In this document: one piece after another, positions 34,306 to 44,900 of the stretch
Layout: every line of letters begins with the position of its first letter
How positions within the stretch are numbered: position 1 is the first letter of the stretch
Assembly (NCBI GenBank): GCA_019096065.1
Contig: JAGUCH010000004.1
Location: 5,642,001 to 5,706,000, forward strand
DNA from: Paracyclopina nana
Lineage: Eukaryota > Arthropoda > Copepoda > Cyclopoida > Cyclopettidae
Length of the DNA stretch: 64,000 nt
Direction of reading: 5' to 3'
The notes under the pieces: generated by a model
Told to the model about the DNA's origin: nothing
The model's input: only the letters and a program-made list of their open reading frames with translations
Databases searched by the model: none
Program-made: the position numbers and the translations under genes

Positions 34306-35640
34306 ATGATGGCTGCTGGACAATATGGTCACGGCGGGCCAGTTTCTAACCATAACAACTATTCCAACGGGATGCCACCATCGGGAGCAGCCGGACAAGC
34401 CAGACCTCTTGACCTTAGGGTGATTCTAAGTCGAGACGAGGTCGCTTTTCTCTTTGGGTTCGATGGCATGCTCATCAATCAGCTGAGGCAGCAAACTGGA
34501 GCGCACATCCAAATCACCGAGGGCGATAGCTTTGAGTATGTCCTGCTCATCAGCGGCTCCATTGAGCTCATTTTCAAAGCGTTCAGCTTGGTTTGCCGAA
34601 AGCTTTGGGATCTGCTGACAAACATTGCTGGCCCAGGCCACAACCGGCCGCTGAAAATCAGGGTAGCTGTCCCTGCTGTTCAGTGTGGCTCAATCATTGG
34701 CAAGGCTGGAGCCAAAGTGAAGGAAATTCGCGACTTGACTGGCGCTCAAATTCAAGTCTCTCACGACCCTCTGCCCAACTCGACTGAGCGATGCGTGGAG
34801 ATCTCGGGCTCTGGAGAGTCGTGCTTGCAATGCACCTACCAAATTTGCATTGTGATGCAAGAGTCTCCGCTCAGAGGGGAAGTCATACCTTATGTGCCTC
34901 CAGTGAACAACAGTCAGCCTTCGCGACATCAGGAAATGGGCGGAGGACCGAATATGGATGCTTGGAGGCCGGTATTTTTATGCGGCGACAAAGCCTTCAT
35001 TATCGAAGGACAATTTGCCAAGCCAGCTCCACCTGAATTGCTCCGTCGAGAGTTGTCCAAGAACGGTTCAGGTGGAGCTGCGGACGACCCTTTGAACCCC
35101 TTGGCACTGGTGGCTGCCATCAGCAAAGCGCAGTCGAGCGGTCAGCCGCAGCCTCACACATCCAGGGAGATGACTGTCAACAGTGAAATGATCAATGCTA
35201 TGATGGCGAGCAGCCAAGGCCAGAAGGTTGAGGAAGTGCAACGCATGAGTGGTGCCCAAGTCCACATATCGGATCAAGTGCAGGTCAATGGGGATTGTCT
35301 GATTACTTTGAGTGGCAGCGAAGAGTCCATTCTGTTAGCACAGTTCCTCATTCAGTCCAACATCGATCTTATCATGAAAGAAAAGCAGCAACAGCTCCAT
35401 CCACCTGACCATGGGTTGTTCCCCACCAACCAATTTGATCCCTCTATTATGCAGCAAAATTACGAGGGTGGCCACAGTGGAGGTGGCAATTATCAGCAAC
35501 AGCAGCAGCAAGGACAGTTCAATAGCCGCAACAATTTTCGCAACAACAGTGGCGATAGGTATCAGCAGCAACGGCCTCGTGGAGGCCGCCGTTCGCCAAC
35601 AGGGGATCGCAGAGGTGGTGGCCGTCGTGGGCGCAGATAA
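34306..35640 (+). CDS. Intronless KH-domain RNA-binding protein, PCBP/hnRNP K-like
   Basis: Predicted single-stranded RNA or DNA binder of the poly(rC)-binding/hnRNP K type. The 444-residue frame starts at the first ATG of CACCATGATGG. KH1 is at ~36-105 with loop GFDG (FLFGFDGMLINQLRQQTGA), KH2 at ~112-185 with the canonical GKAG loop (GSIIGKAGAKVKEIRDLTG), and KH3 at ~285-355 (KVEEVQRMSGAQVHIS). The normal GxxG loop of KH3 is replaced by SSQGQK, so it may not bind RNA in the usual way. The C-terminus is Gln/Asn-rich then Arg/Gly-rich (PRGGRRSPTGDRRGGGRRG), as in RGG-box proteins. PCBP genes normally have many introns, so this copy may be a retrogene. Confidence 0.85.
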   Translation: MMAAGQYGHGGPVSNHNNYSNGMPPSGAAGQARPLDLRVILSRDEVAFLFGFDGMLINQLRQQTGAHIQITEGDSFEYVLLISGSIELIFKAFSLVCRKLWDLLTNIAGPGHNRPLKIRVAVPAVQCGSIIGKAGAKVKEIRDLTGAQIQVSHDPLPNSTERCVEISGSGESCLQCTYQICIVMQESPLRGEVIPYVPPVNNSQPSRHQEMGGGPNMDAWRPVFLCGDKAFIIEGQFAKPAPPELLRRELSKNGSGGAADDPLNPLALVAAISKAQSSGQPQPHTSREMTVNSEMINAMMASSQGQKVEEVQRMSGAQVHISDQVQVNGDCLITLSGSEESILLAQFLIQSNIDLIMKEKQQQLHPPDHGLFPTNQFDPSIMQQNYEGGHSGGGNYQQQQQQGQFNSRNNFRNNSGDRYQQQRPRGGRRSPTGDRRGGGRRGRR

Positions 35641-35717
35641 TCATGCGCACCACTATTTTATATTCTATGTTTCAAAGATGGGTTAATAAGCTACTACTAA
35701 AATTCATGGGCTAAGAG

Positions 35718-35723
35718 AATAAA
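35718..35723 (+). promoter_or_regulatory. Poly(A) signal AATAAA
   Basis: Canonical hexamer 77 bp after the KH-protein stop codon, upstream of TMEM14. Confidence 0.5.
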
Positions 35724-35896
35724 AGATTTCTTTTCTGTGAAGAAGCATTTGCCTCTTTTTACCTGCTAAATTATAGCACATTCGACTCCATTGCATTGCA
35801 GCAGGCAGAGCTGACGTACTTGCCAGTACAGGAAAACTACAACAACATAAAGCTGATCTGTAACGTCACCTCCGCATATCAACTAAAAGAAGAACC

Positions 35897-36235
35897 ATGG
35901 GCGCTGATATTGTTGGGTACTTGTACGCTTTGGCAGTCGCCGGAGGTGGCCTTATGGGCTATGTCAAGAAAGGCTCCTTGATGTCTGGCATCATGGGAGT
36001 CACTTTTGGAGGCCTTGCTGCATTTGGAGCCTATCAAACTTCCAAGGATCCCAACAACTTTTACTTGGCTTTGGGCACATCCGCGATCCTTGGCTCCTTC
36101 ATGGGCTACCGGGCCTTCAACTCTGGCAAATTCATGCCTGCTGGCCTTGTAGCGGTCCTCTCATTGGCCATGGTGGCAAGATTCGGATATCGATACCTTA
36201 CTGCACCAGCCGCAACCAACAATAAGTTCAACTGA
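35897..36235 (+). CDS. TMEM14C: TMEM14-family small membrane protein
   Basis: UPF0136/TMEM14 family. The vertebrate TMEM14C member sits in the inner mitochondrial membrane and helps porphyrin transport for haem synthesis. The 112-residue frame (family ~105-115) starts in a strong context (AACCATGG). It has four hydrophobic segments with small-residue packing: YLYALAVAGGGLMGY, SGIMGVTFGGLAAFGAY, FYLALGTSAILGSFMGYRAF and PAGLVAVLSLAMVARFGY. The family motif SGKFMPAGL is intact. Assignment to TMEM14C rather than another paralogue is by overall similarity. Confidence 0.9.
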   Translation: MGADIVGYLYALAVAGGGLMGYVKKGSLMSGIMGVTFGGLAAFGAYQTSKDPNNFYLALGTSAILGSFMGYRAFNSGKFMPAGLVAVLSLAMVARFGYRYLTAPAATNNKFN

Positions 36236-36254
36236 AACTATCTGCCGTTCTAGC

Positions 36255-36260
36255 AATAAA
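36255..36260 (+). promoter_or_regulatory. Poly(A) signal AATAAA for TMEM14
   Basis: Hexamer 20 bp after the TMEM14 stop. It lies only 13 bp short of the stop codon of the convergent ABCC10 gene, so the TMEM14 mRNA probably ends inside ABCC10 sequence. Confidence 0.6.
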
Positions 36261-36272
36261 TCATATAATATC

Positions 36273-39200
36273 TCAATAATTGTCTGCAATCAATTTGCTA
36301 AACTTTGATTCGCGATCTTGCAATAAGATATTAGGATGCCCCTCCTCGATGGCTTGTCCATTCGCCATGACAATCACTCTGTCGGATCCCATCACAGTTT
36401 CAACACGATGCGCTATGGTAATCACTGTGCAATTGTGCAAGGCGGATCTCAGGACATCTTGAATTTGCTTGTCAGTCTCCAGATCTACGTTGGCAGTGGC
36501 CTCATCCACACAGACAACCTTAAAAATCCAAGGCATAATCATGCAAATTATTCAATTAAGATAATTTCATCATTACTCTAGCTGTGGAGAGAATGGCTCT
36601 TGCAAGGCACATGAGCTGCCTTTGGCCAACGGACAAGTTACGTCCACGTTCCTCTATGACTCCATCAAGGCCACCCAAACGATCGATAGCAGTTGCTAGA
36701 TATGATTTTCTGAGTGCATCCCAAAGCTGTGCGTCAGAGCTTTTGCCTAGAGGATCCAAGTTTTCTCGCACTGCTCCCTTGAACAAAAAGGGAGTTTGTG
36801 GAATGATGGCCAAGTTGCTTCTCAACTCTCTGAGATTCAAGAGTTTCAGGTTGACGCCATCAATGGTCACAGCTCCTTTGAGGATTTCAGTGGTGCGGAA
36901 AAGCACTTGAAAAAGGGAGCTTTTCCCAGCCCCCGTTCGACCAATGATGCCCACTTTCTCTCGTCCTTTGGTGGCAAATGACAAGTCTTTCAGAGCACAT
37001 GGCAAATGATCCGCATAGCGAAAATTGACATCTTTGAATACAACAGTTCCTTCACTAGGCCAATTGTAAGGTGTGGTAGTGACTCCGCCATCAAAGTCTT
37101 CGGTAGCAACTTCCTCAATATATTGTTTGCATCGTTCCACAGCCACAAATTCTTTCTCGGTCTCAGTGAAGGCTGAGACAAGGCCACTCAATTTCCCAGT
37201 GATGCCCAGAGCATAACTGATGGCAAGCCCAACCAGACCCGGGCTTATCGTGGCTGTGTGATGCTGAATTATAGCTATTGTGGCAATGGCTGTCACCACA
37301 GCTGTACCCAAAAGTTGCAGCCTCAGCTCGAGCCATTGTGAGGCTGCAATACCGGCATATTGGGCCTTCTGGCTCGCTTCCAGTTTCTCCTCGTTTTCGC
37401 TCAAAAATCGTCTGGTAGTTTTCATCGCTCTGATAGTGAGCAGACCAGACAAAGTGTCAGCAAAATGGGCATAAATGGGGCTCAGTGAGACAGAACCCAT
37501 TCTCTTCAATTGCCTTGAGGTGGGTCTGTATCGAAACTGCACATCGTACAGTATGAAAGCTAATGGCACGAGCACGAGGCATATCCAGGGAACTGCATAA
37601 ATACACACTAAAATCGGCCCTATCACCCCCACGATTTGAGCCAGCAAAATGTTCAGTATGAAGGGAAGGCTGTCATCAACAGTGTATAGATCCGAGCTGA
37701 ACCGGTTCAGAATGCGACCCATCGGAGTTCTGTCAAAGAAGGAAGTCTTGGCTTTGAGAATGGTGCGCATCAGTCTTTCGTGAATTGTTTTGGCAGCGCA
37801 AATGCCTCCATAGGCGAATAAGAAGGCTCGCAGCAGGCTAAAAATCGAGTTGACAGCCGCTATAGAGCCGTACACGGTCAAGTAGTAGTTCACATGGTTG
37901 TCAGATGTGGAGTTGGCCAAGTTTGATTCGTCTTGAGACACCCAATGAGCCAGCCATAAATCCGTGTAGTTTCGCGTGGCTTGCATTAGCACCAACGTTA
38001 TGAGGATGGCAGGGCTCAAAACGAAGCCGACAGCATTCCAATATGCTTTGTACACAGGAAAAGCCACTGCTCCGCTTTCCGTCGTTTCCTCTTCAACGAC
38101 AACTTCAATATTTTTTAGTTCGGGCTCTTTCTCTGCAGCAATGGTCTCTTTGAAAGCTATGGATCTTCGTCGCCTGCGATCCCATTCTTCATCATTATCT
38201 CGAAAGTGCACAGAAACTTTGGGCAGAATTCGCGCAGCAGGTCCAATGTCACTCACTTTACCATCCTCCATGACCACAATTTTGGAAGCCGAGCCCAAAA
38301 ACCTGGGATGATGGGTGCAAAGTATCCTCGTTTTGTGCTTGAGCAGCCCATTGATGCATTTCCTGTAGATATGCATACCCACTGGCTTGTCAATGGCAGA
38401 AAAGATGTCGTCTATAAAGTACAACTCCTTATCTTGATACACAGCTCTGGCCAAAGCAATACGAGCCTTTTGCCCTCCACTCAGCATGGACCCCTGCTCG
38501 CCCACATTGGTCATGTCACCATGATGAAGTTGCTTCAGATCATCCTTGAGTGCACACGCATCTACGACCTTGTCATACCAATCTTGCTGCAGGGTTTTCC
38601 CAAACAAAATATTATCCCTGACTGAGCCTTTTTGCAGCCAAGGCTCTTGTTGCACAAAGCCCGTCCCACCAATTGGCCAGTTCACACTGATTTGGCCAGA
38701 CACCCGTGTCATTTCACCCAGGATGGCTGATAACAAGCTACTTTTGCCACTGCCAACTTTGCCAATGATGCCCACAAGTTCACCAGTGGCAATGTCCAAC
38801 GAGATTGTGTCTAACCTGAACTCAGTCTCGCGTAAGACAGGTGAGGTCCCATGGGAGAACGTTGCTTTTGCAATAGCTATAGAGGCTTTTTCGGCATCCT
38901 CAACATCCACAACTTGATCAATGTCCGTGTAGTAATGGTCTGGGTCCTTTTTGGGCATCGAGAGGAATTCTGTGATCCGTCTAATGCTGACCACAGATTC
39001 GACCAGTCCATTGATAGCCCAAGGGAATGCATTGAGTGGACCAGTGAGCATTGAGAAGAGAGCCACACTTGTAAATACTCTGGCTGCAGTCAAGTCGTTG
39101 CCCAGTAGCGCAAATAGCGCAAATGTCACCACAGAAATCAAGACTGGCGTGGTTGCCCACAGATAAACGCACACTGCATCCAGATATTTCCGGCCTCTCA

Positions 39201-40863
39201 GTTGCTTCAACTCTTCCGTTCGAGCTTGAATGACTTTCTGTGAAAAGTAGGGCTCCCATCCGAAATACTTGACCACCCGAACACCAAATAAAAGCTCTGA
39301 CATAATTTGTACTCGGTTGTCTTTGGCACTCATCATTTTTGTGCTGAGGGATCCAATTTTGTCTGCCACGAATTTATTCAGAGGGATCATGAGAATGGTG
39401 ATGCCAACTCCTGCTAATGAGGATACTCCCAATTGCTGATAAAGTAAGCCAATGGTAACAGCAAGCTGGAATGGCAAGCTCCACACAGCATGAAGACTTG
39501 GGCCAAAGTTGACAATTCGGTCGGTGTCTGTGCTCATGTAGTTCATCACTTCACCCACGCTGAACTTGTTGAGCTCGACGCTTGACACGCTGACTGTATG
39601 ACGGTACACTGCAGTCACAACGGCTGCTCTGACCTTTAATTTAAGCTCGCTGATTTGCAGGTTGAAATGGGTGTTGCTGAGTGCAACGACAAAGGTGGAC
39701 AACGTCAAGCCAATGGCGTAGGCATATCCCCAACGAATGTCATCAGTTTTGGTCTCCATGAAGCTGACAACTTTGTTCAGTAGAATTGGACTGGCAAAGC
39801 CAGCACAATCAGCGAGCAATTTGAGCAAACCGATGAGGAAAAATTGCTTGCCGTACACTTTGCCCAAGGCTCTTAGTACCGAGTTGACTCTTGGGTCTGC
39901 TTGAGCCTGCTGAAAAAGCTCACTATTCACTTCGGTAGACAGCTCAGGGGGAATGTCAAATACATCATCAGGTGTCTTGAGCAGGTCTGAACGACCCTTT
40001 TTTATCAGTGGATTCACCCAGTAAAAGAAGATCTTGGAGAGCCCAGAAGTGCCCTCTTTGGCAACTCCCAAATAATTGGGATCATTGTCCTCGTGAAATC
40101 CACCATAATCTTGAATACTAGAATTTCGCAATAAAGAAGTTCTTTCATTTGACAAAAGTTCCTCATAGTGAGACTCTGAGTCATCTCCCGAGGGCAGCAA
40201 AGTCAACACGTAGACCACAATTAGCACCAATTGGGAAATGGCATGAGCCTCAGTCACATATTTAAGCTTGGCGTTGTCAGAAGGCAGCATAATGATGCTT
40301 CTGCATTGAAGGCAATCAACAATTGCGACCATAATGAAAACGAATTGCACAACTCGTTTTCCGCGAATCGAGGAAGATATCCTTTCGAGAAGTACCATGA
40401 CATAAATGAAATGAATCAACCAGCAAAACGTCTACAAAAACGAGCAATAATAAAAAGTTAAATGCAATATGTGCACAAAGAGTTATATAAAAAGTCATAA
40501 AAGTTGGAAAAGGCGAAATAAGTTTACCTTAATGGAAGGTTCGACAATTTTGGAAATTCCCTCATTGTTGATAAGGTCTGCATGAACGCTAAACATGCAA
40601 ATAAGGTACAAAATGGGCGAAATGGCTAGGCCTAAAATGGCACAGCCACGAGCATACAGCACCCATTTCTGCGTCCTCGTCCTCAAATAAAAGGGAACTG
40701 ATCGGAGGCCAATGAAGTAGGCCGAAATGATGGCTAAAATGGCATGAGCTGGGCTGACAACGGCCATGGAGAAAAAGCACGTTCCAAAATCATTGGTCGA
40801 GTTGTTCCATACAACCCACTCTTTCTTCCCACAAAGAGTCGTGATATTTATGGGGTCCTCCAT
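36273..40863 (-). CDS. ABCC10: ABC transporter C family, ABCC10/MRP7-like
   Basis: Multidrug-resistance-type exporter of lipophilic anions. Exons 40863-40528, 40431-36577 and 36518-36273 give 1,478 residues (human ABCC10 1,492). The N-terminal exon starts the extra membrane domain TMD0. TMD1 carries the ABCC10-like run LRGRKYLDAVCVYLWATTPV. NBD1 has Walker A GKVGSGKSSLL (~668), signature LSGGQKARIALARA, a degenerate Walker B (YFIDDIFSA, where the family usually has DDP) and CTHHPRFL. NBD2 has GRTGAGKSSLF (~1273), LSVGQRQLMCLARA, Walker B VVCVDEATANVD and the switch His in ITIAHR. The last intron (58 nt) splits NBD2 just before Walker B. It faces TMEM14 tail to tail and MPHOSPH6 head to head (438 bp between starts). 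Confidence 0.95.
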
Positions 40864-41301
40864 GCCGTCAGTTCATTGCCATGTCCAAACAAATAAAAGA
40901 GGAGGGAGTTTCTTAGTAGGCTTTTTTACTGCATTGCTTGAATAGTAGAAATGTGGAAGCAATCTGATTTGACTCCTATGACAACAAGCTTGCGAGGCTT
41001 GCTAATCAAAACATTGAATGTATTTCTCATAGTTCGAATTCAAGTCAATCTCGATTGTCATACCTAAATTTCACTATAGAGAATATCAAAATTCAAATAG
41101 TTTTTTGCTTTGCTAACCACATTTTTGACGGAAATTTTTTAAAATTCTTTTACTTTACTAGTGTAGACACGCCTTCCTGATCAAGCACGAATTAAAGGTG
41201 TGGATTAAAGCCTCACAATAGTTGGACCTTTACTCCACAAAAGTGTAAACAAAGTTTAGCAGAAAATTTTTAGAACGTGTTTTGAAAAATATCAACCCAA
41301 A
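40864..41301. promoter_or_regulatory. Likely bidirectional promoter, ABCC10 / MPHOSPH6
   Basis: 438 bp between two divergent start codons. No individual site can be called with confidence. The arrangement alone suggests shared promoter DNA. Confidence 0.4.
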
Positions 41302-41925
41302 ATGAACCGAAATAAGGGCAAAAAGCGGTTGTCCAAAAATGTGCTTGAAATGAAGGTAATGCTGCTCGTCGCGGATACATTTGAAGTGACAACTATCAAC
41401 ATCATTTTCTTTTAGTTCATGAAAAGGACAAAGGAGAGAGCAGCAATTGAGCTTGAAAATGAGGAAAGGCAAGCTATGTTTGCCAATGAGATTTCTGACG
41501 CGATGAGGCTGCAAGGGAGCAGATTTTTGGTGGAGCCCAGCTACGTCAACATTGAAAATCTGTCCTTCGGAAGGCTGGCATTTCATGGAATGAATCCTGA
41601 AATCGAAAAGATGATTCGTGATGAAGCACTCAGAGAGGAGGAAGCTGAGGCTGAAAAACGGGAGAAAGATGTGAATGATGAGGAGATGGCCGAATACTAT
41701 TCCAACATTGCTAGCACTGTCAGCAAAAAGTTTGCTACCAAACGGAGCTATAGCGGCAACAAGTTGTCCTCTTCTCCCGCTTCCTCGTCTTCTACAGTAA
41801 CTTCAGACCCGACCCTTTTAGCCAAAGGCCAAAAATACGTGCAAAATATGCGGTCACATAATCAATCATGGAGAAAGGAAGATGCAGGCAAAAAGGCAAA
41901 GTTCATGAAGCCATCCACCGACTAA
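41302..41925 (+). CDS. MPHOSPH6: M-phase phosphoprotein 6 homologue (RNA exosome cofactor)
   Basis: MPP6 docks the MTR4 helicase on the nuclear RNA exosome and helps 5.8S rRNA maturation. Exons 41302-41355 and 41416-41925 (60-nt intron) give 187 residues. The N-terminal family motif is split by the intron: KRLSKNVLEMK then FMKRTKE. The second motif, LSFGRLAFHGMNPEIEKMI, matches the GRMSFRGFNPEVEKLM block. The third, DVNDEEMAEYYSNIASTVSKKFATKR, is the conserved DVSDEEMA region. A short basic end (KKAKFMKPSTD) matches the family tail. It is slightly longer than human (160) because of a Ser-rich insert near residue 140. Confidence 0.93.
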
Positions 41926-41930
41926 ATAAA
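41925..41930 (+). promoter_or_regulatory. Poly(A) signal overlapping the MPHOSPH6 stop
   Basis: The AATAAA hexamer starts at the last base of the TAA stop codon. If used, the 3' UTR is only ~15-30 nt, which fits the 70-bp gap to the convergent stop codon of gene A. Confidence 0.55.
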
Positions 41931-41995
41931 ATACGTATACAGTTGACGCAAGTTAGATAAACCCGTCTTTAAGAGGTATATTATTGGCACTGATT

Positions 41996-44900
41996 TCATT
42001 GAGCAAGTTTTGGAGCTGAGTCGCAAGTTATGAGCATAGAAAACTTGGCAAAATGGTAAATTCGTAATCCTTCTGGTAACAGGCCAGCAGATTCCACCAA
42101 CCCATCAACGAGGTTATCGTAAATGGCAAATATTTTCTTCTGCCTGGCAGCGCCTCTGACTTTGGATAGTTCTTGAATAGGCTTCACAAGGTCAATGTAG
42201 TTAAAGTTGGCATTTACCCAACAGTCGCACATTTCTTCCGCTATAAAGGAAGCTACTGCCATCCAATTGCGTTGACACTTCATACCCTCGGAAAAGAGGT
42301 GCGCGTAGCAGGACTGCAGCATTTTCTCGTAGGAACGGTTCGGATACATGCTGCGTATCTCAATAAGTTCAGTCTTGAAGGGAGAGATCATTTCGGATAA
42401 TTTTGCTTTATGCGTCCGCATGACATCATCATCGCTGTACCGCACCGCATCAACGGTAATAGAGCCCAGCTTCAAAAGCTCCTCCAATTTGACTCTGCTT
42501 GCATAAGAAACGGTGGTAAGGTTGGGAAAGCGAGCTTCGCACTCTTTTTCGTAGGCAGCATGGTCCAAATGGGCAAATTCGAGGAAGCGAAGCACAGTTT
42601 CGACAGAATAGTTCACCGGAGGCTCATCAGAGGTGCTCAAACAAGTGAGCTTGGACAGCTGGATTTTGATGTTGCAATCAACCCACAGGTGTTCGCCATC
42701 GGTGGTGTATTCATGATCGAGGATAGTTGCCAAGTCAAAAGTCACACTGATGCCTTCGACTTTCACAGCATAGAACTCTACGCAGTCACTTCCTCCAGCA
42801 ACAGGGATTTGTAATATAAATTTCTTCTTCTTAGCTTTCCTTGAAGAGCTGCTGATTTTCAAGCTGGCGTCAGTGTCATACTCAGTTGTCGTTGCTAAGA
42901 TTTCTCCATCTTCAAACTCCATAGATTCATCGGGCGTGATTGTGATCTTTTGCAAAAGCATTAGCACATCCTTGAGCACGATGTGCATGTCATGGTCAAA
43001 GTTTCCCATCAGCAGGTGAGCCTGCAGGGAGAACTTGAAGGCGGTCAAATGAGTGCCTTGTGACAGCACTTCCATCTCTTTCATGATGAATTGTAGTGAT
43101 GCTGGAGAGTGGTGTTTCCTCAGCATTGTCTCAATGATGTCATACACTTCCTCTTTGTCTGAGTGCATCATGAGAACGTTTTTCCTTACTTGAGCCCAAG
43201 CTTCGCAATATTGGCTTGGAGTGGCAGCCTTCTTCATATGGAGCCTTCTCTTTCCCAGCAGAGCTTTCGTTTTGAAAAACATGGCAGTGTACTCAAGCAT
43301 AATTTTGAGATCAATTCTCACAGTTCCACGTGCATTGATAGGTAGCAGACAGGAAGCATTGTCAAACATTTTTGTCAATTTTTGCAACAGCTGGTCAAGG
43401 GTTTTCTGATGGCTGACAGCGCACGTGAACAGCGACTCCAATTGGCTGTGACTAAAGCCCAAAATGATCCATGTTTCCACGCACAGCTTGGCCACTTCAG
43501 GCGCACTCTCCTCCTTGAAATGGAATTTCATGAGGATCTCATAGAAACACCTCAGAGACTTGAAGGTTGCCATGTGGATATAGTCGGATTGGATTTGGAA
43601 GAGCCGCTTCTTTCTAAAGTCATTGTGCTTGGCATTGCTCCTCAGCTCTGAGCTAAGTGAGTCTGCTCTGGTCATGAAAAAATCATAGGTCCAAGAAGCC
43701 AAAGTCTGGGCTTCCACTGGCAAGCTCTCCTCTTTGCATTTGGAGATCAGCTCTTCAAAAATGCCCACAACACATTTCTTGCCTTTGAGGACATTCTGCT
43801 CAAAAACATCTTTGAGCTTGGCTGGTGTGCAACCACAATCAATCCACACGGCCACCAAATCATTGCATACTTTTTGAGAGCCTTGTTGACCAGCTAGGCG
43901 TGCTGAAAAGTGCTTCTTCAAGGGAACAAACAAGAGTTTCTGTTCAATTTTTTCTTGGCTAATTTTCCTCGAGTCCTCTCCTCGCTCTAGAGAGTCAAAG
44001 AATTTTTCGAGTCCCTGCCTGACAGACTCATCTTGCTCGTCTTCGTCCATATCTTCCGCGATTTCAGCCTCGTTTTCACGCAAATTCAAGTCATCAAGCT
44101 TGAGCTCTATGGCAGGAGAGAAGTGGTCCAACAGGAGGTTGACAAAGGTGGCTTGGTCTTCGATGAAATCCGGAGCCTTGATTTTATTTTCTTCGATAAA
44201 CTCCTCGAGCTTGCCAAATCCAGCAGCCTCTGAAATGTCGGCATACTGCAAACGATTCGCAAGCAAGTACGTCGCGAGTTGGATGGACAAAAAGTTGGCC
44301 GTGCTTATGTCGGTTCCATTGGCTCGGTAGCTTCTAGCAACAAATCTGATCAGAGGCGAGAAAGGAGTCAGTTGTTTGCTAATTGACCACGAGCTGGCAA
44401 TAGTGGTCAACGTATCCGCCACTTCCTCTTTGACCTCAGCCAGCTCAAGACCATTGTCAGGCTTTTTGTCTGCGTCCACATTGTCAGGCTTTTTGCACGT
44501 GTCCTCGTCCATGGAGCCTTCTTCGGTTTCCGGCTGCTTATTCTCCTTTTCTGCTCGGGACTCCTCCATTCTTAGTAGCTTTGCCATCATTCTGTTATCA
44601 AAAGCTTGCTTCTTCCTTCGACTTAGCATCACTGACAGGTAGACCCTAATGGTGAAGCCCAACGCATACAAATGCGCGTAACCATCTGGATTGGCAAAAA
44701 ACGGCTCTGTTGGCCGGCTCAACAGCAGAAATCCGGAAGGACTTCCTTTCTTTCCTTCGCCATCCAAGTCAGCGATGAAGTCGTGAGTCAGTGATGCCAA
44801 AGTGTCCATATAATTGGGATTGTTGGGATTTTCAAAAATGTCTTCGGTATCTTTGTTGATGGAGAAAATGGCTAGATTCGAATTGGGGGAGAACACACTC

